Source of the DNA: Candidatus Amoebophilus asiaticus 5a2
GTDB taxonomy: Bacteria; Bacteroidota; Bacteroidia; Cytophagales; Amoebophilaceae
DNA length: 64,000 bases
Assembly: GCF_000020565.1 (NCBI RefSeq)
Contig: NC_010830.1
Location: forward strand, 186,001 to 250,000
Reading direction: 5' to 3'
A program made the position numbers and the translations under genes. The first letter of the stretch is position 1. Every line of letters begins with the position of its first letter. This document shows, piece after piece, positions 45,671-56,716 of the stretch. Under the pieces are notes generated by a model that saw nothing but the letters and a program-made list of their open reading frames with translations, searched no databases and was not told where the DNA came from.

Positions 45671-46675
45671 CTATTTAGATGCAATATCGTTTAAAGGATG
45701 AAAACAAGCAGCCAGATGAGCTGGAGCTTTTTCTTCTAAAGGAGGAGTACCTTTTTCTCCTTTACAGTCTGCCTGGACGTTGTAACAACGGTCTTGAAAA
45801 CTGCAGCCTAAAGGAAGTTTGTTTAAAGCAGGTACGGTACCCTTAATGGTTTCTAAACGGCGCTGCGTATGATCTTTCCCAACCTCTAATGAAGGGATGG
45901 ATGCTAGTAGCCCTCGTGTGTAAGGATGTTTAGGACAAGAAAATAAATCCTGTACAGATGCCTGTTCTACTATTCTGCCACCATACATAACAGCTACTTC
46001 ATGACACATCTCAGCTACTACTCCTAAATCATGAGTGATTAATATAATACCCATGTTAAGTTCTTCTTGCAGATTAACCATTAATTCTAATATTTGAGCT
46101 TGTATGGTTACATCTAAAGCTGTCGTAGGCTCATCTGCAATTAATACAGACGGCTTACTAGACAAAGCCATAGCTATCATAATTCTCTGTCGCATTCCAC
46201 CAGACAGTTGATGTGGATACTCATATATTCTTTTCTCAGGAGCTGGAATACCCACTAGCTTCAAAAGCTCTATAGTCTGTTCTTTTGCATCTTTAAAAGA
46301 CATTCTCTGATGAAGGGTTAAAGCTTCTTTGATCTGATATCCAACAGTAAATACTGGATTAAGAGAGGTCATAGGCTCTTGAAAAATCATACCTATCTTA
46401 TTTCCCCTTATAGCACGCATTTCTTTATCTGACAGTTGCAATAAATCTTTATCTTCAAAAAAGATATTGCCCCCAACGATTTTACCTATAGGCGGAGCAA
46501 TCAGGCGCATGATAGAAAGTGCAGTCATGGACTTACCGGATCCTGACTCTCCTACAATACCTAATGTTTTACCCTTATATATCTCAAAAGAGACATCATT
46601 GACAGGTTTTATCAATCCTTGTTCAGTATTGAACTGGGTAACTAAATTTTTTACAGTTAAAATTCTTTCAAACAT
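45671..46675 (-). CDS. oppD: Oligo/dipeptide ABC transporter ATPase OppD, copy 2
   Basis: Identical in the predicted protein to 31161-32165. It keeps the eight-base gap to oppF and the three-base gap to oppC, so the operon structure is unchanged in this copy. Confidence 0.93.
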   Translation of the reverse strand: MFERILTVKNLVTQFNTEQGLIKPVNDVSFEIYKGKTLGIVGESGSGKSMTALSIMRLIAPPIGKIVGGNIFFEDKDLLQLSDKEMRAIRGNKIGMIFQEPMTSLNPVFTVGYQIKEALTLHQRMSFKDAKEQTIELLKLVGIPAPEKRIYEYPHQLSGGMRQRIMIAMALSSKPSVLIADEPTTALDVTIQAQILELMVNLQEELNMGIILITHDLGVVAEMCHEVAVMYGGRIVEQASVQDLFSCPKHPYTRGLLASIPSLEVGKDHTQRRLETIKGTVPALNKLPLGCSFQDRCYNVQADCKGEKGTPPLEEKAPAHLAACFHPLNDIASK

Positions 46676-46678
46676 GAC

Positions 46679-47539
46679 TTATTTTCCTCTTAGTTTAGGG
46701 TCTAACGCATCTCGTAGTGCATCGCTAAGGATATTAAAAGCTAGCACTATTAGAAACATGGCTACAGTAGCAAAAGCAATTTCCCACCAAACACCTTGCA
46801 TAAGCTCTACTTTAGCATCATTAATCATTACACCCCAACTAGGGCTATTCTGTACTCCTAATCCTAAATATGAAAGGATTACCTCTGATTTAATGGCAAT
46901 CTGAAATATACCTGAGAACTGGATAATAACTATATGAAGGACATTAGGTAAAATATGCCACCATAACTTACTAACATGGCTAGCACCAATTGCAGTGGCT
47001 GCCTGTACATACTCCCTATCCTTATGTTTGATTACTTCTCCTCTAATCAAGCGACAAAGTTCCACCCAGTTAGTCATGCCCAAAGCTATATATATAGCGA
47101 GAATTCCTTTTCCTAAAATAAAAGTAAGCGATATAAGGAGCATGATATTTGGAATTGAGGCCATGGTACTACATAACCAAACAATCATTTCATCTACTAC
47201 CCCACCAAAGTAACCCCCTATAGCTCCTAATACTACGCCAATTAAAATAGCTATCATACTTACTACAAACCCAACATTCATAGCAACTTGTGCTCCCTTG
47301 ATGATTTTTCTTAAAACACTTCTCCCAAAAATATCTGTACCAAACCAATGTTGAATATTAGGTGCTTCATAGGAAGTTCCCACTTCCTGGCTCCAGTTTG
47401 CGGCTATAATACCACAGTATGCTAGCAGTGCCACTACAGCATAAATTAACACAATGATTAAAGCTGCTGTAGTAAGCTTACTTTTAGCCATTCTACGAAG
47501 GGTTTCTAACCAAATAGATTGTGTCAAGGTTTGGTTCAT
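46679..47539 (-). CDS. oppC: Peptide ABC transporter permease OppC, copy 2
   Basis: Identical to the copy at 32169-33029. The ATG at 47539 is preferred to the upstream TTG at 47581 for the same reason (it avoids a 26-base overlap with oppB and gives the usual OppC start). Confidence 0.92.
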   Translation of the reverse strand: MNQTLTQSIWLETLRRMAKSKLTTAALIIVLIYAVVALLAYCGIIAANWSQEVGTSYEAPNIQHWFGTDIFGRSVLRKIIKGAQVAMNVGFVVSMIAILIGVVLGAIGGYFGGVVDEMIVWLCSTMASIPNIMLLISLTFILGKGILAIYIALGMTNWVELCRLIRGEVIKHKDREYVQAATAIGASHVSKLWWHILPNVLHIVIIQFSGIFQIAIKSEVILSYLGLGVQNSPSWGVMINDAKVELMQGVWWEIAFATVAMFLIVLAFNILSDALRDALDPKLRGK

Positions 47540-47555
47540 GTTCAATGTTGATTGG

Positions 47556-48497
47556 TTAAGATAATTTGATGCGAGGATCAACCACAGTATATAGTATATC
47601 TGTGATTACATTAAAAATAACATAGAATATTGCTGAAAGTATAGTAATAGCCTTTATTACAGGGAAATCAGCATTATTAATAGCATTAATGGTAATTCCT
47701 CCTAAGCCTGGTATACCGAAAAAACTTTCTACTAGCAAAGTACCTAATAGCCAAGAAGGAAGTTGCGTAATTAAATTAGTTATAATAGGTATCATGACAT
47801 TTTTAAGTACATGCTTAAAAAGTACTAGGCCTTCTGGTAATCCTTTAGCACGAGCCGTGCGTACATAATCTTGGTACATTTCATCTAAAATTACCGTTCT
47901 ATAGAACCTTAGATCAGAGCCAACACTCAAGAGTACCAATATAAAGCAAGGCAATGCAATATAAGGTATACAAGCTGGGAAACCATGCTCATAACCCGCT
48001 ATTTCAAACCACCCTAACTTATAAGCAAAAAACCACTGGCTAAACAAGATATAAGCCAAGCCAGAAATACTCATCATAATAATGCTCAACAATACTAATC
48101 CCCTATCTAGCGCTCTACCTCTGAAAAAAGCTGCCACTAAAGCCATGGATATAGCTAAGGCATTTGTAATGAGTATAGATGGGACTACTAGCGTAAGAGA
48201 AACACAAGTACCAGCCTTAATCATAGGTATAATTTGTTGTCGGCTAGCCCATGATCTTCCAAAATCCAAGCTAAAAGCAGATTTTACAATATCTATGTAC
48301 TGCATAAACCAATGCTTATCTAATCCTAATTCATGTCGTAATTCTGCCATCTGTTTGGCAGTAGCATGCTTCCCCAATAATACAGCTGTAGGGTCACCTG
48401 CTACTATATTAAACATTAAAAAGACAAGCAAACATACACCCAACAGTATAGGTATAACATATAGCAAACGTCTAATAATATAATTATATATGCCCAT
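47556..48497 (-). CDS. oppB: Peptide ABC transporter permease OppB, copy 2
   Basis: Identical to 33046-33987, with all six membrane helices and the DYVRTARAKGLPEG coupling loop. It is the first gene of the oppBCDF block in this copy. Confidence 0.92.
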   Translation of the reverse strand: MGIYNYIIRRLLYVIPILLGVCLLVFLMFNIVAGDPTAVLLGKHATAKQMAELRHELGLDKHWFMQYIDIVKSAFSLDFGRSWASRQQIIPMIKAGTCVSLTLVVPSILITNALAISMALVAAFFRGRALDRGLVLLSIIMMSISGLAYILFSQWFFAYKLGWFEIAGYEHGFPACIPYIALPCFILVLLSVGSDLRFYRTVILDEMYQDYVRTARAKGLPEGLVLFKHVLKNVMIPIITNLITQLPSWLLGTLLVESFFGIPGLGGITINAINNADFPVIKAITILSAIFYVIFNVITDILYTVVDPRIKLS

Positions 48498-49105
48498 GAA
48501 TATTTGGTTATTATTGTAGCTTAGGAAACAAATTTTAATTTTTGTACTAACCTAATATATACTTCTTTCCTATACTGCTAGCACATAGTGTATGGGGACA
48601 AATTTTTACCCATTCTTAAGGAAAATGAGATGAGTAAATACACTCGATAACATTCACCATAAGCACTTTTCCCATAGCTACTATTATATTTAATTACTTA
48701 TCAAGCGAAATTTTAGCAAGTTCAATTAATACAACTACAGCTTTTTTATATACATCAGATAATATAACAGTCAACTCATAATCTTGGCTTTTGAGTAGAA
48801 GATAAACTTAAGTGCTGCATGATATTAGCAGTTACCAACAACTTTACTAAGCTTGTGCGCTGCCTATATTTTATATAAATCCATACCCCTATAACAACCA
48901 ACAAGTTGTCACATCTTTAATAAGTTTTTACATAGTTAACGACTATAAGATAATGGATAGCCTGCTCGCAATTATAGCCATCTTACTCATATAAGTAAGA
49001 TGGCTAATGTTTTTTTAAAGCATTTCTAAGTTATCTACAAAATGATGCCTTTAACAAGATATGCCATCATATAGAATCAGTTTTCCCTTTATTATAACTT
49101 AGAAG
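48498..49105. other. Gene-free stretch, 608 bp between oppA and oppB (copy 2)
   Basis: Repeat of 33988-34595, including the strong hairpin with T-run (48975-49020). Confidence 0.55.
48975..49020 (+). terminator. Strong hairpin followed by T-run (copy 2)
   Basis: Same 13-bp stem and T-run as at 34465-34510. Confidence 0.5.
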
Positions 49106-50872
49106 CTAATTGTTTTTTTGTTCTAAATCTATATCAAAATATTGTTCTGTGCCATAATGGAAGTTAGACCAACAGTAGTTCTTGACCCACCCATGCTGCA
49201 AACCAGTATGGGGAAAATGTACAGTACAAATAAAAGGTGTCTTTTCAGCTATCATTTCATTAAGCTGTTCATAAAGCCTAGTTCTTTCAGGAGAATCTAG
49301 CATAGCTACAGCCTTTTCATATAAAGCATCATAAGCAGAGTCGTTTAAATTAGATCCAATGCCACCTGGTTGGTAAGGACCATACAGGAGCATGAAGAAA
49401 TTTTGTGCGTCTGGGTAATCTGCACTCCAAGAAATACTATGTAGCATGGTAGCTTGATTATTAATTTTTTTTATTAATTCTGGAAAAATATTTCCGACTA
49501 CTTTAATACGTACGCCTATTTTAGCCATGCATTTCTGAAAAAATTCTCCTTTTAATCTTAGTTCGGCATCAGGCCCCGCATCTAGTGTAAGCTCAGGCAA
49601 TCCTTTGCCTTCAGGATAACCTGCCTCTGCTAAATATTGTTTAGCTTTTTCAATATCATAGATACCATAAGGATTTATATAATCTTCTCTGTAGCCAGCT
49701 AGCCCAGGAGGAACAGTTGATTGTGCTACTACTGCTGTATTATTATGAAACAATTTATTATAACCTTCTTTGTCAAATGCTAATGCCATAGCTTGCCGAA
49801 GCTTAAGATTATCTTTAAATAAAGGATTAGCACAGTTCATAACAACATAAGTAGTACTTAATTCAGCTACGCTATATAGGTTAATGCCTTTTTCTTTAAG
49901 ATCAGGAATTAACTCACCGTTTCGCACTACATCTAAGGCAATTTTATCTTTAGTAATATCAATTATATCTAAATCACCCTTTTTAAATTTAAGCCATTTA
50001 GGTTGTGCCTCAGTAAGGATATAAGTAACTATTTTGTCTACAAAAGGCAACTGCTTCCCAGCATAAGCTAGCATATGTTTATATTCTTCTATAGATTCAC
50101 TAGGGAAACGTTTATCTCTAAAAGTAGGGTTTTTGCGGTATACTAGCTTACTATCTTGTGGATTAAAAGCTTCTAACATAAAAGCTCCTGTTCCTACAGG
50201 ATGATTAGTAAACTCCATACCATAATGCTCTACTGCTTCACGAGGAACCACGTAACATCCCGACATACCTAAAAAGTATAGAAATTGTGGATTAGGTCTT
50301 GTTAAAGTGAACTGCAGTGTATAGCGGTCTATAGCTTTTACTCCCTCTATTTCTTCGTCATAATTGGCCTGTATAGCATCGGCATATCTTTCTCTCCATG
50401 CATTAACTTCCTTTAGATTGTTATTGATTAGCCAAAAGTTCTTTGCTTGAAGCTTAGGATCAGCTAACCTTTTAAAAGAATATACAAAATCATGCGCCGT
50501 CAGTTCTCTCCCTTTACCATTAGGAAAGCAAGGGTTGTCATGAAACTTTACACCTCGTCTAATTTTAAAGGTATAAACCAGCTGGTCTGCTGACACTTCA
50601 GGCATTTCTTCCGCTAGATTAGGAGTTAGCTCGAATGGCTTTTTAAGGTAATGAAATTCTAACAGACCTTCATAAACTTTAGCTACTTCTCTATTAGAAT
50701 AATGGTCTTCAGCTTGGGCAGGATCTAATGTTTTAATCTGTGCCTCATTAGCTGTATACAATACTTTTTCTGTTACTTTAGGTGAGGAGTCTTTCTTGCT
50801 TTTCAAATAAGCCCATAGCGCAAGAAGCATTAAAATAAGTGCTGCAATTCGAATAAGATTTTTCATATGCAT
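49106..50872 (-). CDS. oppA: Peptide-binding protein OppA, copy 2
   Basis: Identical in the predicted protein to 34596-36362: a 588-residue SBP family 5 protein with an N-terminal membrane anchor and no lipobox cysteine. No sign of decay or divergence between the copies, which argues for a recent duplication. Confidence 0.92.
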   Translation of the reverse strand: MHMKNLIRIAALILMLLALWAYLKSKKDSSPKVTEKVLYTANEAQIKTLDPAQAEDHYSNREVAKVYEGLLEFHYLKKPFELTPNLAEEMPEVSADQLVYTFKIRRGVKFHDNPCFPNGKGRELTAHDFVYSFKRLADPKLQAKNFWLINNNLKEVNAWRERYADAIQANYDEEIEGVKAIDRYTLQFTLTRPNPQFLYFLGMSGCYVVPREAVEHYGMEFTNHPVGTGAFMLEAFNPQDSKLVYRKNPTFRDKRFPSESIEEYKHMLAYAGKQLPFVDKIVTYILTEAQPKWLKFKKGDLDIIDITKDKIALDVVRNGELIPDLKEKGINLYSVAELSTTYVVMNCANPLFKDNLKLRQAMALAFDKEGYNKLFHNNTAVVAQSTVPPGLAGYREDYINPYGIYDIEKAKQYLAEAGYPEGKGLPELTLDAGPDAELRLKGEFFQKCMAKIGVRIKVVGNIFPELIKKINNQATMLHSISWSADYPDAQNFFMLLYGPYQPGGIGSNLNDSAYDALYEKAVAMLDSPERTRLYEQLNEMIAEKTPFICTVHFPHTGLQHGWVKNYCWSNFHYGTEQYFDIDLEQKNN

Positions 50873-51334
50873 AGATAGAATTTTTATTTAAATATTCTTT
50901 TTTTGTGTTATAGGCTACCCTACTATATCTGTCACTAAATTGGTTTTTGACGTACGGCAAAATAAACCTGCGTAATTTTAGTGCTTTTTTTTTACTATTG
51001 CAACTCTATAACATTTCAATTACAACTTTCTATTATTTTGAGCCAAGCTAGTTACTCTTAAAAGCTATATTTACAGATTATTTATGACATAAAATTGATA
51101 CACTCTATTTTTGAACAAGTTGCCAATAATAGAATATATCATTTACTAGACCCGCTGCGAAACAAAAAACCCCATTATTTTTTCGCCCTTTAGAGCATTT
51201 ATTGGCTGTTTTTTGTATATCAAAAATCGTTTCGCAGCGGGTCTACTGTTGATTCTTTTGTCTAGCATATAGCATTTTATATATTTTTACATTTAAGTGT
51301 AGTAAATTTACCCACCAGTATAGTCTTAAACGTA
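50873..51334. other. Gene-free region between oppA and the Ig-like gene (copy 2)
   Basis: Repeat of 36363-36824, with the MITE-like element at 51147-51245. Confidence 0.6.
51147..51245. mobile_element. MITE-like element with perfect 17-bp terminal inverted repeats (copy 2)
   Basis: Same sequence as 36637-36735; present because of the large duplication, not by a second transposition. Confidence 0.65.
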
Positions 51335-53102
51335 ATGAATAAACAAGAAAAAATAAGGATAAATATTTTCAGCTTACTTCGTCGTTATATAAATCAATTA
51401 TATAAATGTCTGCCGCTTCTAACAATTCTAAGTCCAATTATCATTTTATTACTTACTACTAGATGCGCGCAAATAGAAGAACTAGAAGGTGGACCAAAAG
51501 ACACTATACCTCCCCAATTAATTAGTACTTATCCCTTACATGGAAGTACTAGTTTTAAAGACAAAAAACTAAAATTAACTTTTGACAAAGAAATTGAGAT
51601 TCAAGATATCTACAATAGGCTTATTATTACACCTAAACTAGCCCGCTTAGAAGATAGACCTAGTTATGTAGCTAAAGTAAGAGGTAATGTGGTAGAGCTT
51701 GAATTAGAAGCACCGTTAGAAGAAGAAACCACCTATACTTTTAACTTTAAAGATGCTATATGCGATACAAAAGAGCATACACCTGCGGAGAATCCTACAC
51801 TTACTTTTAGTACAGGCGACTATGTAGATTCTATATATGTAGCGGGCCATATACGGTATCTCATGACTAACCAACCAGCAACTGATGCATTGGTATGTAT
51901 ATATAAAATTAATGAGTCAGATACCTTACATATTTTAAATAGCACTCCAGATTATTTCACTAAAACGAACCAGAATGGAGAATTTAAAATAGAACATATT
52001 AAACAAGGTAGATACAAAATATGTGCAGGCTACAGCAAGGAGAGTAAGCTTATTTTGGATGCCAGCAAAGATCCTTATGGATTTTTACCAGCAATACTAG
52101 AACTCTCAGAGCCAATAGAAAATCTAAACTTACCCATTTTTAGAAGCTGATGTAACTGAGTTCAAACTGCAAAACAGCCAACCACAGGGCCAATACTTTG
52201 AGATCAATTTTAGTAAACGACTTACAACATATAACATTGAATTGGCTAATCGGTCCAAAAGATTTAAAGAGGCACAGTTATATAGCCATTTAATAGAAAA
52301 TGGACACACTATTAGGGTATATAATACACTAGGGTTATTGGAAGATGATATGTTAGAGGCTAAGCTAACAGCCCAAGATATAATGGGCAATAACATAGAG
52401 AAGAATGTCAGCATACACTTTAGAGATAGAGTTATTGAGAAAGAAAAATTTAAATGTACGATACAGCCTACCACAGGTACTAAAGTAGATACCACACCCT
52501 TTCAAGTGCATATATCGACTAATAAACCTATCAAAAGTATACGGACAGATAATTTATTTCTTATAGTTAACCAAGCAGATACACTGCAGCTAACTCCTGA
52601 AGAAATTATAATACATCCCAATAGAGATTCCATTACGATTCAAAAAGACTTTGATTTAAATAACTGGTTACATCCTACTGGAGAAGTTAAGCTAGAAAGT
52701 GACAAATCACCGAGCATAGAGTTATATATACCCAAGGGCGTTTTTACATCTGTAGAAAAGGAACTTAATGATGCAGCCAATTATAAGTATCTTGTTAAGA
52801 ATCCACAAGAATGCGGTACTATTAAGGGAAGGATTACTACATATGCTCCTGGTTTTATTGTGCAACTGCTCAATACAAATTATGAAGTAGTAGCAGAAAT
52901 TCGTAACAAAACAGATTATGTATTTAAAAATGTATTACCTGGTAACTACAAAATACGTGTCTTAATACTTAGTGAAAAGGATGGTAAATGGTCTTTTGGT
53001 AATATTAACCAATCCATACCTCCTAACCCAGTTATTTTTTACCCTCATGAGCTGGCCATCGTAGCTAATTGGGAAATAGATTATATTGATATTGAATTTT
53101 AG
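51335..53102 (+). pseudogene. Ig-like domain lipoprotein gene, split by a frameshift (copy 2)
   Basis: Two frames (51335-52150, and one open from just past 52139 to 53102) as in copy 1. The same T5 run at 52137-52141 carries the shift. Since both copies are broken at the same base, the lesion predates the duplication, or both reflect the same real slippage-prone sequence. Confidence 0.75.
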
Positions 53103-53173
53103 AAAATTTGGTAATTAACCTAGTAAGTGTAAAGAAACCTTTGCATCGACATTTTAAAAATCAGCATTAAAAA

Positions 53174-53240
53174 GGCACTGTTGCAAATAGAAAGAGAAGC
53201 TAAGGTTGTGAGGTGAGAGAAGGATTGATTGGAGGGCTTA
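53174..53240 (-). mobile_element. Scrap of an IS6-family element end (copy 2)
   Basis: Same 67-bp remnant as at 38664-38730, starting with the IS26-like terminal repeat GGCACTGTTGCAAATAG. Confidence 0.8.
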
Positions 53241-53378
53241 TGTAAAAATCATTAAAAAGTGAATTTACAACATATGAAATTGAATAATCTTATAGATTTT
53301 GAATGATAATCCTAAAGAGGAATGAAGAAATTATAAAATGTTTTTATTAAAATAAGCTACCCTATAAACATACATTTT

Positions 53379-56300
53379 ATGCGAAAAGAATATCTTGATA
53401 TCATTTTATTCACGACATTTTTACTTGTTAACTTAACAGTAGGATTAATGGCTGGGCGGCGTGTAAGAAGTTTACGAGATTTCTCTATAGGGAATAAAGA
53501 TTTTACTACAGCCACAGTAACTTCCACCATTGTAGCTACCTGGATTGGAGGTGGATTTATGTTTTATGGCCTACAGAATATTTATAAGGATGGCCTACAA
53601 TTTGTTATACCCCTTTTAGGATCAACTTTATGTTTACTTTTTACCGGACAAGTCCTCGCTATTAGAATGGGAGAATTCTTAAATAACTTGTCAGTAGCTG
53701 AAGCCATGGGGGATCTCTATGGGCCCATAGTACGAGTTATTACTGCTATTAGTGGGATATTAAAGTCCATAGGTTCAATAGCTATTCAATTTCAGGTGAT
53801 TGCTAAAATGTTGAATCTTCTTTTTGGCATTGAAGAGACTTGGGCTATTATTGCAGCTGCGTCCATTGTTATTCTTTATTCAGCTTTTGGCGGTATCCGT
53901 TCAGTTATTATTACGGACTTATTTCAGTTTATTGCCTTTGTTATTTTCATTCCTATATTAGGCCTGATAGTTTGGAATCATATTAAAAATCCTGGTCAAG
54001 TTCTTTCTACTCTAACTACCAACCCTATTTTTAGTTTAGAACAAACAATAGGATGGAACCCCAAATTTATAAGTTCAATAGGGCTAATGCTTTATTTTTT
54101 AATTCCTGGCATGGCCCCTGCTATCTTTCAGCGGGTAACAATTGCTAGAGATCTTGAACAAGTAAAAAGATCTTTTACCTACGCAGCTGGAAGCACTATC
54201 CTAGTAAATATTGCAGTAGCTTGGGTTGCTATTTTACTTTTATCAGATAGCCCTAATCTTGAACCGAGTAAACTAGTTAATTATATTATTACAACGTATG
54301 CTTATCCAGGATTAAAAGGGCTTATTGCTGTTGGTATTACAGCCATGGCTATGTCTACAGCAGATTCCTATTTAAATTCCTCTGCAGTATTAGCCGTTAA
54401 TGATATTATTAAGCTATTTAAACCTTCTTGGAAAGAATCTATTATTGTTATTAGATCTTTCTCATTGATTTTAGGAGTTTTCGGATTATTACTAGCCCTC
54501 CATGCCAAAGATCTGCTTCAGCTGCTGCTCCTATCTGGCAGCTTTTATATGCCTATTGTTACTGTACCACTTCTACTAGCTATTTTTGGTTTTAGAAGTA
54601 CTACTAGAGCAGTCCTAATAGGAATGGCAGCAGGCTTTATAACAGTAGTAGGCTGGAAAAAGTTTTTTGGATATACAGGTATGGATAGCCTTATTCCTGG
54701 TATAATAGCTAACTTAGTTGTCTATATAAGTAGCCATTATATTTTAAGAGAACAAGGAGGATGGGTAGGGATTAAGGAAAAAGGTCCGCTTTTAGCAGCC
54801 AGACAAAGCCGTAGAGAAGCATGGAACAAGTTACTATATACCATTAAGCATCCCCATATTTATGCTTACTTACAAAAAAACCTCCCGGCTTATGAAGTTG
54901 TTTATTCGCTCTTTGCCGTTTATGTGATAGGTGCTACCTATGCTTCTTTTTATACCATATCAGAAACAGTAGTTTCTTCTTATCAAGGGCTTTATAACTT
55001 TGCAGCGCATTCTGTTTTAATTGCAACAGCTGGGTTCTTAACATACCCTGCTTGGCCTCCCACTTTTAAATCTAAAAAGTTTATCACCTTTGCTTGGCCT
55101 CTTGGGATATTCTATATTTTATTTGTTGTGGGCACTATTTTAGTGCTGATGAGCGGTTTCCACGAAGTACAAGTAATGATCTTTATGCTTAACTTAATCA
55201 TGGCTGCTTTCCTACTTTCTTGGCCTTTAATGCTCTTCCTTGCTACATACGGTATCCTAATAGGGTGTTTAATTGTATATATGTACTGTGGCAATATACA
55301 TTGTAGTGGAACAGATGGCACAGCTGAATTCAAAGTTATTTATAGCATTCTTTTATTAAGTAGTTTTCTAATTACAATATTTAGGTTTAAGCAAGAAAAA
55401 AAGTCCTTGCAAAACAAGAATATTTACCTAGAAGGTTTATATGAAGAAAAAAACAATGAGCTAGCACAAATTTTAGCTTATGGAGGTGAGGTTTTAAAGG
55501 AACTCAATGCTGACGAGAAAGCATTAACGGCGGCTTATATAGAGCAGATTATCTACCGTATGACGGATTACATCCGATTGGAAGTAGCTCAGATAAAATT
55601 AGACCAGCTTTTATTAGAGGTAAAAGAAACCATTAAACTCATGAACTTATTATCTCTTCCCCAGCTGATAACGAGTGTAGATACTCGCCAAGAAATTATT
55701 GATGCAGATAGAGTAAAATTAAAACAACTGCTGGTAAATGGTATCCTACATGTACACCAACATAATGCAAACAACCAGCCTATTCATGTAGTAGTAGAAG
55801 ACGTTAAGCTAGGCTATAAGATAGATTATATTAAAGATTACACCAGGCAATTAGCAGCCTTAAGATTTACCATTACCATAGAAAAAGACACTGCTAACAA
55901 AAAAGATATTTACTTACTTGAGCAGCTGCCTTTGATGAGTCAACATACAAAAAAAGGTAAACTAATAGAAAATGCTCGTATTATTCATGCTCATTATGGA
56001 TACGCAGAATTGGATAACGAGCAAACCCAAGTATATGTACTTCCAGCCAACGTAAGAGAAGTAAGAGGTAAAGTGATGGAGTTATTAAGGGAACCTGTAG
56101 CAGTCGATGAAGCGGAAATGAAACATCCGCTCGCTATAAAACTAGAAAATGAGCTATTAGATAAGATCAAGGCTATCAAAATAGATACAAAAACTATAGC
56201 TAAAGCATTAAAAACTATTAAAAGATACCACGCCGGTGTTAAGCGTAAATCAGGCGAGCCTTTTTTTACCCATCCCATAGCTGTCGCTCTAATCTTATTA

Positions 56301-56705
56301 GAATATTGTAAGGATCAAGATGCAGTGGTAGCAGCGCTACTTCATGACACAGTTGAAGATACAAGTCTTTCGCTGGTGCAGATTGAAGCTATATTTGGAG
56401 AACAGGTAGCATTTATAGTAAAAAAAGTAACTAACCTAGAAGATAATTTACGCAGGATAAGCTTAGCAGATCATGAGAATGTTTATAGACTCATGGAGTA
56501 TGAAGATGAACGTGCTGCCTACGTAAAACTAGCAGATAGGCTACATAACATGCGCACCATCAGTGGCCACTCTTCCCTGGCTAAGCAGAAGCATATAGCA
56601 AATGAAACATTAAATTTCTTTGTAGGACTTGCTGAAAAGTTAGGTTTGGAACCTATTGCAAGTGAGCTTAAAAAACTTAGCTTAGAAGTCTTGGCTAAGA
56701 GATAA
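53379..56705 (+). CDS. Solute symporter - pseudo-kinase - SpoT-type HD hydrolase fusion, copy 2
   Basis: Identical in the predicted protein to 38869-42195 (1108 residues). The HD residues (H965, H989-D990, D1053) and the symporter signature are unchanged. In this copy the gene is followed after 11 bp by the complete IS6-type element, which was the original arrangement. Both copies appear functional, so the cell may make twice the amount of this putative (p)ppGpp hydrolase. Confidence 0.8.
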   Translation: MRKEYLDIILFTTFLLVNLTVGLMAGRRVRSLRDFSIGNKDFTTATVTSTIVATWIGGGFMFYGLQNIYKDGLQFVIPLLGSTLCLLFTGQVLAIRMGEFLNNLSVAEAMGDLYGPIVRVITAISGILKSIGSIAIQFQVIAKMLNLLFGIEETWAIIAAASIVILYSAFGGIRSVIITDLFQFIAFVIFIPILGLIVWNHIKNPGQVLSTLTTNPIFSLEQTIGWNPKFISSIGLMLYFLIPGMAPAIFQRVTIARDLEQVKRSFTYAAGSTILVNIAVAWVAILLLSDSPNLEPSKLVNYIITTYAYPGLKGLIAVGITAMAMSTADSYLNSSAVLAVNDIIKLFKPSWKESIIVIRSFSLILGVFGLLLALHAKDLLQLLLLSGSFYMPIVTVPLLLAIFGFRSTTRAVLIGMAAGFITVVGWKKFFGYTGMDSLIPGIIANLVVYISSHYILREQGGWVGIKEKGPLLAARQSRREAWNKLLYTIKHPHIYAYLQKNLPAYEVVYSLFAVYVIGATYASFYTISETVVSSYQGLYNFAAHSVLIATAGFLTYPAWPPTFKSKKFITFAWPLGIFYILFVVGTILVLMSGFHEVQVMIFMLNLIMAAFLLSWPLMLFLATYGILIGCLIVYMYCGNIHCSGTDGTAEFKVIYSILLLSSFLITIFRFKQEKKSLQNKNIYLEGLYEEKNNELAQILAYGGEVLKELNADEKALTAAYIEQIIYRMTDYIRLEVAQIKLDQLLLEVKETIKLMNLLSLPQLITSVDTRQEIIDADRVKLKQLLVNGILHVHQHNANNQPIHVVVEDVKLGYKIDYIKDYTRQLAALRFTITIEKDTANKKDIYLLEQLPLMSQHTKKGKLIENARIIHAHYGYAELDNEQTQVYVLPANVREVRGKVMELLREPVAVDEAEMKHPLAIKLENELLDKIKAIKIDTKTIAKALKTIKRYHAGVKRKSGEPFFTHPIAVALILLEYCKDQDAVVAALLHDTVEDTSLSLVQIEAIFGEQVAFIVKKVTNLEDNLRRISLADHENVYRLMEYEDERAAYVKLADRLHNMRTISGHSSLAKQKHIANETLNFFVGLAEKLGLEPIASELKKLSLEVLAKR

Positions 56706-56716
56706 TCATTAATATT